From CAVOEB01 sp965249645 (lineage in GTDB: Bacteria > Pseudomonadota > Alphaproteobacteria > UBA828 > JAPUJA01): a stretch of DNA of 64,000 bases. Each line of letters begins with the position of its first letter. The stretch's first letter is position 1. The notes below the pieces were generated by a model. It was not told the DNA's origin. It worked only from the letters and a program-made list of their open reading frames with translations, and did no database searches. The position numbers and the translations under genes are program-made. Of this stretch, positions 1 through 8,109 are shown one piece after another. The stretch covers positions 186,001-250,000 of the forward strand of contig CBDFML010000009.1 of assembly GCA_965249645.1 (NCBI GenBank). Reading direction: 5' to 3'.

Positions 1-335
1 ATCAGCAGCAGCACCATGCCGTAGCGGCCCGCCTTGAAGCGAGCAGCGTAAGCAAAGCAGAACGCGACGAGGGTCACGATTACGGCGATGATGAGCGAAA
101 TTTCGAAGGTGAAGAAAAGCGAGTCGAAATGCTTTTCAAAGGTTTCTGCGTAGTTCGTGAGCGTCGCGTCCGGGACCAACCGGAACGTGCGCACGCGCCA
201 GAAGCTGATGACGAAGAAATAGATCAGGGGTGCTACGAACACGAGCAGGAACACCGCCATCGACGGCAGCACAAGTACGTTTCGCGTCCGAGCGAACGTC
301 GTCAACAGCCCCGCCTGACCGTTTTGCCCGGCCAT
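1..335 (-). CDS. ABC transporter permease, PotB-like (3' end cut by window edge)
   Basis: The ATG at 335 opens a reading frame that runs off the left edge of the window, so only about 111 N-terminal residues are present. They show a short polar start, a hydrophobic segment around residues 21-44 (VLVLPSMAVFLLVFVAPLIY), a periplasmic stretch, and a second hydrophobic segment near residues 80-100. This is the usual beginning of a binding-protein-dependent permease of the spermidine/putrescine type. It lies 87 bp downstream of the binding-protein gene on the same strand, so the two are probably one transport operon. The substrate cannot be read from this fragment. Confidence 0.75.
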   Translation of the reverse strand, partial: MAGQNGQAGLLTTFARTRNVLVLPSMAVFLLVFVAPLIYFFVISFWRVRTFRLVPDATLTNYAETFEKHFDSLFFTFEISLIIAVIVTLVAFCFAYAARFKAGRYGMVLLL

Positions 336-422
336 CCCGATTCTCAATCCCGAATTTGCTGACAGGTTGGCCGCGAGGGCGCCGATCCGGCTATGGCCGG
401 CCTTGCGCCCTCGTGGTTCCGA

Positions 423-1598
423 CTAGGCGCTAACGAATCGCTCCCAGCCTTCCAGGATCTCGTCGAAGCTCATGATCCCTTCCGGTGGGTCGATCGGCCA
501 GCCCGGGAACGGTCCGCCAGACAGATCGAACCAAGCCCCGATGTCGTCATACTTGTACAAGTCACGCGCTTCCGGAATTAGCATGGGCACCGCGTCCTCA
601 GTCACGACCGCCGTCATGATCAGGTTGGCCGTGTTCGCCTGTGCTTCCGCCGAGAGCGAATGGTTCAGGATCTTGTAGTTCAGATCCATGTTGGGCGCGT
701 CCTTGATCATCGAAAAGACGTCCGAGAACACCAGCATGCCTTCCTTCGGTGCGATCCAGTCCAGCTTCGGCGCGTCGGGACCGGCCCAGGCGGCCGTCGG
801 TGTCCAAGCTGGCGCGATGGTGATTTCACCGGTGGCAAACAGCGCCGCCAGATCGCCGTACCCGCTGCAGATCGTGAGCGCGTGCTCCTTCTTGAACGCG
901 ATCAGCCAATTGATGGTCTCGTCGAGTTCCGCTTTGCTGAGATAGGTCGGGTTCTTGGTTCCGGTCACGAACATGGGCGTGTGAACCATGATCCCCATGA
1001 CATCGTAGACCATCGAAGTCTTGCCCACGAATTCGGGCTTCATCAGGTCATGCCACGACGTCGGCGGCTCATCGAGCACCTCGGCGTTGTACATCAACGG
1101 CACATCGCCCCATTGGAACGGCAGGGCATAAACGGTGCCGTCGCTGTTCACCTTGATCAACTCCCGAAGCTGGGGAAACAGAAGGCTCCAGTTCGGGATC
1201 CGGCTGAGGTCGAGGGGCTCGAGAATACCTGCCGCCTCGTAGATATCGAGGTAGATGACCGCCGGCGTGCACAGATCCATGTTGCCCACGCCGCCGGACG
1301 ATCCGGCCGCGATGATCTCCTCGTTGGTGCCGATATAGGTGGTTTTGAGCGTGATGTCGTTTTTCGCAAACCAGCCGTCGACATCAAGCCCGGTGTCGTA
1401 ATCCTGCCAGCCCATATAGCCCACGCCGGTTGCGGCCGAGGCGTTAAGACCGGGCAGGCCGATTGCGGCGGCCGCACCAGCACCGGCGAGTCCGGCGCCG
1501 AAGGTCCGGCGCGTCATCGGTGCAAATTGTCGGGTCCGCACCAGACCGGAGGGATAAACCGTTGTCTGGGCCATTGACGTAGTCGAATTCTCTTTCAT
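423..1598 (-). CDS. Extracellular solute-binding protein of an ABC importer, Tat-exported
   Basis: A 391-residue periplasmic binding protein of the spermidine/putrescine (PotD-like) type. Residues 29-34 read TRRTFG, a twin-arginine motif, followed by an Ala/Gly-rich hydrophobic stretch and a likely cleavage site near residue 55, so export is by Tat. The mature part has the GYMGWQDYDTG opening and the repeated aromatic and glycine positions of this class. A strong ribosome-binding site (GGAGG) sits 11 bases before the ATG at 1598; a GTG one codon earlier has better spacing and could be used. The open frame continues upstream to 1976 but lacks family character there. The permease gene follows. 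The divergent TMADH-like enzyme suggests an amine-type ligand, which is inference. Confidence 0.85.
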   Translation of the reverse strand: MKENSTTSMAQTTVYPSGLVRTRQFAPMTRRTFGAGLAGAGAAAAIGLPGLNASAATGVGYMGWQDYDTGLDVDGWFAKNDITLKTTYIGTNEEIIAAGSSGGVGNMDLCTPAVIYLDIYEAAGILEPLDLSRIPNWSLLFPQLRELIKVNSDGTVYALPFQWGDVPLMYNAEVLDEPPTSWHDLMKPEFVGKTSMVYDVMGIMVHTPMFVTGTKNPTYLSKAELDETINWLIAFKKEHALTICSGYGDLAALFATGEITIAPAWTPTAAWAGPDAPKLDWIAPKEGMLVFSDVFSMIKDAPNMDLNYKILNHSLSAEAQANTANLIMTAVVTEDAVPMLIPEARDLYKYDDIGAWFDLSGGPFPGWPIDPPEGIMSFDEILEGWERFVSA

Positions 1599-1601
1599 CA
1601 C

Positions 1602-1899
1602 TAGGTACACCTCCCTGAAAAATCGCCGAAATTCAGTCGAAGCAGAATCGCCCAAAACGTTTCTTCTTGTTCGACGATGGTTTAATTGAGACCCGATCGC
1701 AGACCGCGGGCAAGGACAAAGATTTTTAGACGATCCAATCCGTCTTGCCCGGTGTTCAAAAAAAGGGCTGCCACTGCCTGTCATTTGGCGCCTCGTCATC
1801 GCCTCTCGCGCTGCGCGCCGGCCTTCGCTACAGTGGATACAAGAGAAACTAGAAGACCGGCCCGGTACGGGGATCGGTTGAGAATATGGGGAGACGACC
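1602..1899. other. Divergent intergenic region, no gene seen
   Basis: About 300 bp between the divergently transcribed binding-protein gene and the SRPBCC gene. It must hold both promoters. I see no tRNA, repeat or convincing palindrome, and the open frames here are shadows. Confidence 0.5.
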
Positions 1900-2328
1900 A
1901 TGGCAAAAGCAGCAGCACGAGGCGAAGTAAACGCATCCGCAAGCGAGGTCTGGGCGCTCGTCGGAGCCTTCGGCAATCTGGAGAAATTCGATCCCAGCGT
2001 TGTCGCCAGTCCGCTCGAGGAGGGCGGCGTGCAGCGCCGGCTCCAGATCGAGGACAGCGGTCAGATCGTCGAACGGCTTCTTGAATTCAACCACGAAGGC
2101 CGAATTTACCACTATACCATCGCCGAGATCATCGACGTGCCCATCCCGATCGTCAATTATCTTGCGACCATCAGGGTCGACGAGGGCGAGCCCGGCAAGA
2201 CCTGCGTCTTTGAAATGTCGGCGACCTTCGACCCGGCGCCTGGTCAGACCGTTGAGGCGGTCGAGGAGTTGATGACGGCAGATTTCGGTGCCGCGCTGGG
2301 AGGATTGCAGAAACTATTCGCCGGCTGA
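1900..2328 (+). CDS. SRPBCC (START-like) family protein
   Basis: A 142-residue soluble protein with the helix-grip layout of the SRPBCC/polyketide-cyclase superfamily. It has an N-terminal strand, the ASEVWALVGAFGNLEKFDP segment typical of the first helices, alternating strands with polar and hydrophobic residues, and a long amphipathic C-terminal helix ending GALGGLQKLFAG-like. Members bind hydrophobic small molecules in an internal cavity; the ligand is not predictable. A GGGGAGA ribosome-binding site precedes the ATG. The gene ends 73 bp before the TMADH-like oxidoreductase on the same strand, so co-transcription is likely and the protein may handle the same substrate or product. Confidence 0.8.
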   Translation: MAKAAARGEVNASASEVWALVGAFGNLEKFDPSVVASPLEEGGVQRRLQIEDSGQIVERLLEFNHEGRIYHYTIAEIIDVPIPIVNYLATIRVDEGEPGKTCVFEMSATFDPAPGQTVEAVEELMTADFGAALGGLQKLFAG

Positions 2329-2401
2329 AGCGATGCATCCGAACGGTCCGATAAGGCCGTCGGACGGATTGTCGGCCAGGGACTCAGGGGAGATTGACGT
2401 C

Positions 2402-4579
2402 ATGGCACGCGATCCGAAATACGATATTTTGTTCGAGCCGATTTCGGTGGGCCCGAAAACCGCGAAAAACCGCTTCTGGCAAACCCCGCATTGCGCGGGC
2501 CCGGGCTCGGAGCGGCCCGGCGCCCAGGCGGGATTTCGGGGCATGAAGGCCGAAGGCGGCTGGGGCACCATTTTCACGGAGTTTTGCTCGGTTCACCCGG
2601 AATCGGACGACTACCCCTATGTCTCCGCGCGCCTTTGGGACTCGGGCGATATCGTCAATCTCGGCCATCTGTGCGATGCGCTCCACGAACACGGCTCGCT
2701 CGCCGGGGTTCAACTCTGGTACGGCGGCATCCAGTCCGCCTGCCTCGAATCCCGCGAGGTGCCGCGCAGCTCGGGCGATCTGCCGTCCAACGGCTACCGC
2801 GGTTACGCGATGTACGGCCGCGAGGCCGACGAAGACGACATCAAGGAGCTCATCAGCTTCTACGTGGAAGCGGCCAAACGCGGCCAGCAGGCCGGCTTCG
2901 ACATCTTCGAGGTGATCTGCTCCGACAGCAACCTTACGATGCAGTTCTTCGAGCGGCGCTACAATCATCGGAGCGACGGCTACGGTGGTTCGCTCGACAA
3001 CCGTGCGCGCTTCATTATCGAGCTGCTGAGCGCGCTCAAGTCCGCGTGCGGCGACGAAAGTGCCATCGGCGCGCGGTTCAACCTGGACAACACGCGCGGT
3101 GCCAGCGGCATCCAGCATTTCGACGAAGGCATCGGCTTCGTCGAAATCCTTGCCCGCGAGGGCGTGGTCGACGTGCTCTCGACCAAGATCGGCGATCTCG
3201 AGGAATGGGCCGGCGAGGACGCCGGCGGCTCGCGCTTCCGCAAGGCCAACTGGACCCGGCCGTTCGTCGATCGGGTCAAGGCCGTGATGGGCGCCGTCCC
3301 GGTCGTCAACAACGGCCGCTTCACGAGCCCCGACGACATGATTGGCGCGATCAACGCCGGGCAGTGCGACATCATCGGTGCCGCCCGGCCCTCGATCGCC
3401 GATCCCTTCCTGCCCAACAAGATTGCCGAGGGGCGCAACGAAGACATCCGCGAATGCATCGGGTGCAACATGTGCATTTCGAAGTTCCAGCAGAACGGCC
3501 AGATCTACTGCACCCAGAACGCGACAACGATGGAAGAATACCGCCGCGGCTGGCATCCCGAGAAGTTCGCGCCGACGAGCGACCCCTGTTCGGTTCTCGT
3601 GGTCGGCGGCGGGCCGGCCGGGATGGAGTGCGCGCGGGTCCTTGGGATGCGCGGCTACGACGTCCATCTGCGCGAGGCCGAGAACGAGCTCGGCGGCCTG
3701 TGGAAGGACGTCGTGCGCTATCCGCGCTGCTCGGAATGGAGCCGGGTCATCAGCTATCGCCAGATCCAGCTCGACAAGCTCAAGAATGTCGAGGTCCATC
3801 TCGGCGTCGGCAAAATGACGGCGGACGAGGTGCTCGATTACGGCGCGGACAAGGTAGTGATCGCGACCGGGTCGCACTGGTCGGAGGACGGGATGGGCGC
3901 CGACACCCACGCCCCGATTCCCGGCGCCGACGCGTCGCTGGACCATTGCCTGACGCCGGAGCAGGTCATGGCGGGCAAGCCGGTCGGCGAGCGGGTGGTG
4001 ATCGTCGACGGCGACAGCCATTTCACCGGGGTCGCCCTGGCCGAGTATCTGGCCGACCAGGGCAGGCAGGTCACCCTCGTGACGGACGTGGCCGACGTTG
4101 CGGAATACACCCACTTCACCATGGAGATCGGCAACCTCAAGCGGATGATCCACGAGAAGAAGATCGGGCAATGGACCTATCACTGGCCGGAAAAGATTGA
4201 GCCGGGCAAGGTCATCTTGATCTACGCCTACCGCGACAGCCCCGACTTGACCGATCTCGGCAACGGCCGCTACGGGCGCCGCGAAGGCACCGATACGGTC
4301 GAGGTACCCTGCGATTCCATCGTCCTTGTCACGTCGCGTCTGCCCAACGGGGAACTCTATCGCGAGCTCAAAACGCGCCAGGGCGAGTGGGCGGACAAGG
4401 AGATTAGCGGCATTTACCGGACCGGCGACTGCCACGCGCCGCGCCAGCTCATGAACGCAATTTTCGACGCCCATCGCCTGGCGCGGGAGTTCGATTCACC
4501 CGATCCCGAGCGTCCCCTGCCGTGGATTCGCGAACGCCAGATCTGGGGCGCCGAGACGGTCCCCAGTCTGGGGACATAG
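2402..4579 (+). CDS. Trimethylamine/dimethylamine dehydrogenase-like flavin and 4Fe-4S oxidoreductase
   Basis: 725 residues, matching the roughly 730 of trimethylamine dehydrogenase (TMADH). It has an N-terminal Old Yellow Enzyme-type barrel that binds FMN, an iron-sulfur segment, then an ADP-binding domain (VVGGGPAGMECAR). Cys31 in PHC aligns with the cysteine that carries the 6-S-cysteinyl FMN in TMADH. Cys352, 355, 358 and 370 form the 4Fe-4S motif, one residue shorter in the last gap than TMADH. The start at 2402 has AGGGGAG nine bases upstream; the frame is open to 2288 but overlaps the SRPBCC gene. Aligned from memory, pocket residues differ: Phe61 for Tyr60, Ile172 for Tyr169 and Asp175 for His172. 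The family is firm, but the substrate may not be trimethylamine. Confidence 0.85.
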   Translation: MARDPKYDILFEPISVGPKTAKNRFWQTPHCAGPGSERPGAQAGFRGMKAEGGWGTIFTEFCSVHPESDDYPYVSARLWDSGDIVNLGHLCDALHEHGSLAGVQLWYGGIQSACLESREVPRSSGDLPSNGYRGYAMYGREADEDDIKELISFYVEAAKRGQQAGFDIFEVICSDSNLTMQFFERRYNHRSDGYGGSLDNRARFIIELLSALKSACGDESAIGARFNLDNTRGASGIQHFDEGIGFVEILAREGVVDVLSTKIGDLEEWAGEDAGGSRFRKANWTRPFVDRVKAVMGAVPVVNNGRFTSPDDMIGAINAGQCDIIGAARPSIADPFLPNKIAEGRNEDIRECIGCNMCISKFQQNGQIYCTQNATTMEEYRRGWHPEKFAPTSDPCSVLVVGGGPAGMECARVLGMRGYDVHLREAENELGGLWKDVVRYPRCSEWSRVISYRQIQLDKLKNVEVHLGVGKMTADEVLDYGADKVVIATGSHWSEDGMGADTHAPIPGADASLDHCLTPEQVMAGKPVGERVVIVDGDSHFTGVALAEYLADQGRQVTLVTDVADVAEYTHFTMEIGNLKRMIHEKKIGQWTYHWPEKIEPGKVILIYAYRDSPDLTDLGNGRYGRREGTDTVEVPCDSIVLVTSRLPNGELYRELKTRQGEWADKEISGIYRTGDCHAPRQLMNAIFDAHRLAREFDSPDPERPLPWIRERQIWGAETVPSLGT

Positions 4580-4620
4580 CCCTTCCGGGGCCGGACAATG
4601 CACCCTTTTTTATAGTGGGT

Positions 4621-4673
4621 AAAATGGTGGGCGCTGCTGGGTTCGAACCAGCGACCCCCGCCGTGTGAAGACG
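4621..4673 (-). repeat. Attachment-site copy: 3' half of tRNA-Val
   Basis: 53 bases identical to 16363-16415. Read on the minus strand they cover the anticodon loop, variable loop, T arm, acceptor 3' strand and CCA of tRNA-Val(CAC). The sequence diverges where the anticodon stem 5' side should begin, so no functional tRNA is made. It is best read as the distal att site of the island. Confidence 0.8.
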
Positions 4674-4701
4674 CATGACCCGGTGGCGTTCGTGGCACGT
4701 T

Positions 4702-4771
4702 TCTAATGGGTGCAGCGTTTGTGCATGGTTTGCGGCTCTAATGGGTGCAGCGTTTGTGCATGGTTTGCGGC
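4702..4771. repeat. Tandem direct repeat, 2 x 35 bp
   Basis: Two perfect 35-bp copies lie head to tail, 4702-4736 and 4737-4771, each beginning TCTAATGGGTGCAGCG. They lie between the att copy and the left end of the IS21 element. Their origin is unclear; slippage or repeated insertion at the island edge are possible. Confidence 0.85.
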
Positions 4772-4912
4772 GCAACAGAACCTCCTGAAACGGTATGAGA
4801 ACGGCGGCGCAATAATCCCCCACTGAAGCGGCCGGTTGATCCGGCTGTGGCGGACCAAAATGGGACCGTCTATAGCCTTCTGTCAGGGTTGCTCTGACTG
4901 GAAGGCGGGGGG

Positions 4913-6412
4913 ATGTATCGGGTGGAGTTGTACGCGCGGGTCCGGCGGGCGTGTCGTGTCGAGGGGATGAGCACCCGCGAGGCCTCGCGGGTGTTCGGGC
5001 TGGACCGCAAGACGGTGCGCAAGATGCTGTCGTTCTCGGTGCCGCCGGGATATCGCCGGAGCGTGCCGCGGAGGCGTCCGAAGCTGGACGCATTCACGGG
5101 GATTATCGATCGGATCCTGGAGGACGATCGGACCAGCCACCACAAGCAACGGCACACGGCGAAGCGGATCTTCGACCGTCTCCGGGACGAGTACGGGTTC
5201 ACCGGCGGCTACACCATCGTGAAGGACTATGTCCGTGAGCGGCGGCTTCGGTCGCGCGAGATGTTCGTGCCGCTCGTCCATTCCCCCGGCCACGCCGAGG
5301 CGGACTTCGGCGAGGCGATGGCGGTGATCGGCGGTGTGGCGCGCAAGGTCCACTTCCTTGCCTTCGACCTTCCCCACAGTGATGGTTGCTTCGTGAAGGC
5401 CTATCCGGCGGAGACGACCGAGGCGTTCTGCGATGGCCACAACGCGGCGGTTGCGTTCTTCGGCGGCGTCCCCCGCTCCATCCTGTACGACAACACCAAG
5501 CTGGCGGTTGCCCGCATCCTGGGCGATGGAAAGCGGCAGCGAACGCGCGTCTTCACGGAGCTGCAATCCCACTATCTGTTCGAGGACAGGTTCGGCCGGC
5601 CGGGCAAGGGCAACGACAAAGGCAAGGTCGAGGGACTGGTCGGCTTCATCCGGCGGAACTTCCTGGTCCCCGTCCCGCGGGCCGAGAGCATCGAGGCGCT
5701 GAACGATGATCTCGCGGGACAGTGCCGCCGGCGCCAGGCGGCGCGGCTGCGGGGTCACAAGGAGACCATCGGCGAGCGCCTCGCGCGGGATCGCCAAGCT
5801 CTGCTACCGCTACCCCCGGCACCATACGATGCCTGCGACAAGCGTCCCGGGCGGGTGAGTTCGCTGTCGCTGTTGCGCTACCGCGGCAACGACTACTCCG
5901 TACCCGTGGCCTACGGCCACCGCGAGGTACTGATCCGGGGCTATGTCGACGAGGTGATGATCAGCTGCGGGGCCGAGGTGATCGCCCGGCACCGCCGGTC
6001 CTATGACAGCGAGGACCTGATCTTCGACCCGCTGCATTATCTGCCATTGATCGAGCAGAAGATCGGCGCCCTCGACCAGGCCGCGCCGTTGGCGGGCTGG
6101 GACCTGCCCGAGGCCTTCATCACTCTGCGACGCCTGCTCGAAGCCCGCATGGGCAAGGCGGGCAAGCGCGAGTACGTCCAGGTGTTGCGTCTGCTGGAGA
6201 CCTTCCGGCCCGAGGAGGTCGAGGGTGCGGTCGGCGACGCCCTGCGGCTTGGCGCGATCGGCTTCGATGCCGTCAAGCACCTGGTGCTGTGTCGGACCGA
6301 GCGACGGCCGCCTCGACTGGATCTCGACGTCTATCCGTACCTGCCGCGCGCCCGGGTCGCGATAACGTCTGCCAAATCGTACATGAGCCTGCTGTCGGGG
6401 CTCCGCGCATGA
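4913..6412 (+). CDS. istA: IS21-family transposase IstA
   Basis: 499 residues, full length for the family. An N-terminal helix-turn-helix (STREASRVFGLDRKTVRKML) is followed by an integrase-core DDE domain with Asp131 (EADFGEA), Asp193 (LYDNTK) and Glu240 (GKVEGLV), then the C-terminal Mu-transposase-like domain. The frame is intact and the catalytic residues are present, so the protein could be active. Its stop overlaps the istB start in an ATGA, as is usual in IS21 elements. It cuts and joins the ends of the element with IstB as ATP-dependent helper. Confidence 0.95.
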   Translation: MYRVELYARVRRACRVEGMSTREASRVFGLDRKTVRKMLSFSVPPGYRRSVPRRRPKLDAFTGIIDRILEDDRTSHHKQRHTAKRIFDRLRDEYGFTGGYTIVKDYVRERRLRSREMFVPLVHSPGHAEADFGEAMAVIGGVARKVHFLAFDLPHSDGCFVKAYPAETTEAFCDGHNAAVAFFGGVPRSILYDNTKLAVARILGDGKRQRTRVFTELQSHYLFEDRFGRPGKGNDKGKVEGLVGFIRRNFLVPVPRAESIEALNDDLAGQCRRRQAARLRGHKETIGERLARDRQALLPLPPAPYDACDKRPGRVSSLSLLRYRGNDYSVPVAYGHREVLIRGYVDEVMISCGAEVIARHRRSYDSEDLIFDPLHYLPLIEQKIGALDQAAPLAGWDLPEAFITLRRLLEARMGKAGKREYVQVLRLLETFRPEEVEGAVGDALRLGAIGFDAVKHLVLCRTERRPPRLDLDVYPYLPRARVAITSAKSYMSLLSGLRA

Positions 6413-7173
6413 CCGACACGCCGCAGGTGCTGCTCGTCCACCACCTCAAGAGGCTGAAGCTGCCGACGTTCCTGAGGGAGTACGACAAGATCGCCCGGCA
6501 GTGTGCCTCGGAAGGCGTCGACCACGTTCGCTATCTTCTGCGTCTTGCCGAGCTCGAGCTGATCGCCCGCGAGCGCCGCATGGTCGAGCGGCGCATCAAG
6601 GCGGCGCGCTTCCCCGTGATCAAGAGCCTCGACAGCTTCGACTTCAAGGTCATCCCCTCGCTCAACAAGACGCTGGTCCTGGAGCTGGCCCGCTGCGCGT
6701 ACATCGAGCGCCGCGAGAACCTCATCGCGCTCGGCAACAGCGGCACCGGCAAGACCCACATCGCCCTCGGTCTCGGCCTGGCGGCCTGCCAGAAGGGCCT
6801 CTCGGTCGGCTTCATCACCGCCGCCGCACTGGTCCACGAGCTCATCGAGGCCCGCGATGACAAGCAGCTGCTGAGGTTCCAGAAGAAGCTCGCCACCTAC
6901 AAGCTTCTGATCGTCGACGAACTCGGCTTCGTGCCGCTGTCCAAGACCGGCGCCGAGCTCCTGTTCGAGGTGTTCAGCCAGCGCTACGAGCGGGGCTCGA
7001 CCCTGGTCACCACCAATCTGCCCTTCGACGAATGGACCGAGGTGTTCGGCTCCGAGCGCCTCACCGGCGCTCTCCTCGACCGCCTCACCCACCACGTCAA
7101 CATCCTCGAGATGAATGGCGAGAGCTACAGGCTCAACCAGAGCCGCAGGCGTCAAACCCCGACGGCGAACTGA
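6409..7173 (+). CDS. istB: IS21-family helper ATPase IstB
   Basis: 254 residues with the DnaC-like AAA+ fold. Walker A is GNSGTGKTH and Walker B is LLIVDEL; an arginine-rich finger region follows, and the C-terminus carries the NLPFDEWTEVFGSERLTGALLDRLTHH block typical of IstB. The start ATG overlaps the istA stop (ATGA), so translation is coupled. The frame open upstream to 6289 is istA in another phase. A truncated copy of the last 30 codons lies at 15.7-16.0 kb in the other orientation. Confidence 0.95.
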   Translation: MTDTPQVLLVHHLKRLKLPTFLREYDKIARQCASEGVDHVRYLLRLAELELIARERRMVERRIKAARFPVIKSLDSFDFKVIPSLNKTLVLELARCAYIERRENLIALGNSGTGKTHIALGLGLAACQKGLSVGFITAAALVHELIEARDDKQLLRFQKKLATYKLLIVDELGFVPLSKTGAELLFEVFSQRYERGSTLVTTNLPFDEWTEVFGSERLTGALLDRLTHHVNILEMNGESYRLNQSRRRQTPTAN

Positions 7174-7421
7174 ACCGACCACCCAGCCCACGCTTGACCC
7201 CGTGGGCCCACAGGTCCCTCCCGCGCGCGCCGCCGCGTCGGCCTGTTGAGGGCACGCCGCGTCGCACGCGGGGCCCTCCCATGGACTACGGGGACAAGCC
7301 CGCAGCCGCCAAGTGGTCCCTTCTTACACCGCCACGGTGGTCCCTTTTTGCTCCGCCATTGACAGGACGGGGACTAGCCGCCCGGCACGGCCTAACCACC
7401 CCCATCCAGAAGGAGATGGAC

Positions 7422-7820
7422 ATGGCTAGTTATGCACACTCACGGCGAATCGTTCAATTTGCACTAATTTTCTGTCTGGCAATGTTTGTCTCTTCGGCGA
7501 ATGCCAAGACGCTACAGCACGACTGCGACCACCAGGCTAACGAACTGGCCGGGATTCTTCACACGGAAATCGAGATGCCGAAAGCGGCGCGCGATCTGTT
7601 CCGGGAGCGGTTGTTTGCCATGCTTCCGCCGCCGTTTCCAAAGCGGGAATGGTCGGGACTGCTTGTCAGGGTCTTCATCTCCAGCCCCGCAATCAGCGTT
7701 GTCGTGACGCAGAAAGGACGCTGCATCCCCGGACAGATGTTCATCCCAGCGTCCCTCATCAAGCTGATGCTGTCGCCTAAACTGCCGCCGCCGGAAGCGT
7801 TGAGACCAGAGGGTATATGA
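7422..7820 (+). CDS. Small exported protein of unknown function
   Basis: 132 residues. I do not recognise the family. There is a clear Sec signal peptide (basic start, then RIVQFALIFCLAMFVSSANA, cleavage after ANA near residue 28). The mature part has three cysteines, HDCDHQ near the start and GRC near the end, and ends in a proline-rich tail. AGAAGGAG sits six bases before the chosen ATG at 7422. It lies 57 bp past the IS21 right end, so its original promoter is probably lost. It ends four bases before the next gene, so it belongs with the phage lysis cassette downstream. A role in envelope disruption is inference. Confidence 0.6.
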   Translation: MASYAHSRRIVQFALIFCLAMFVSSANAKTLQHDCDHQANELAGILHTEIEMPKAARDLFRERLFAMLPPPFPKREWSGLLVRVFISSPAISVVVTQKGRCIPGQMFIPASLIKLMLSPKLPPPEALRPEGI

Positions 7821-7823
7821 CCG

Positions 7824-8109
7824 ATGTCTGAAAACCGCCGCCGCCGCACCGACCGCTGGCATATTGGAAAACTACCCCCGGCCCTGCTCATCGCTCTTGC
7901 GGTTGCCGGTGTCGCGGGCTCCTACGCCGTGGTTCGCTCCCTCGCCACCATCGAGACGGCGATGGTAGACATCCAGCGGAGCATCGATGTCCGTGTCCAG
8001 GTAACCGATGCCAGGCTCGACCGGCACGACGACCGGATCACCTATCTAGAGCGTCTGGAGCGGGTGTTATCTGGTGGCCCATTACATCTTCAGGACAGCG
8101 CCCTGCTAG
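7824..8109 (+). pseudogene. Small phage-type membrane protein, split by an IS1380 insertion
   Basis: The first 94 codons show a basic N-terminus, one transmembrane segment (about residues 17-40, PPALLIALAVAGVAGSYAVV) and a charged helical tail likely to coil. The frame then enters IS DNA and runs on to 8333 as a meaningless extension. Removing the IS with one copy of CTAG gives CTA-GTC-GAT-AAA-TGA. This restores a 98-residue protein whose stop overlaps the next gene's ATG at 9721. The topology resembles inner-membrane spanin or accessory lysis proteins, but the sequence alone does not settle that. Confidence 0.7.

Larger units (their letters stand above)
4796..7364 (+). mobile_element. IS21-family insertion sequence, apparently complete
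   Basis: About 2.57 kb carrying istA and istB. The right end runs to 7364 and ends in CA; on the other strand it opens TGTCAATGGCGG, with two repeats of the form GGCGG..AAGGGACCAC. The left end is placed at 4796 because TGAGAACGGCGGCGCAA aligns with the right terminus and a second GGCGG repeat follows, as IS21 ends usually show. The left end is less certain than the right. I find no clear target-site duplication. A second, partial copy of the right end lies inverted at 15702-15982. Confidence 0.75.

Noticed and set aside
2384..4474. A 696-codon minus-strand frame over the TMADH-like gene
   Set aside because: Shadow frame caused by codon bias of the real gene, with no family features.
4621..4673. 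A second tRNA-Val gene
   Set aside because: Only the 3' half is present; acceptor 5' strand and D arm are missing.
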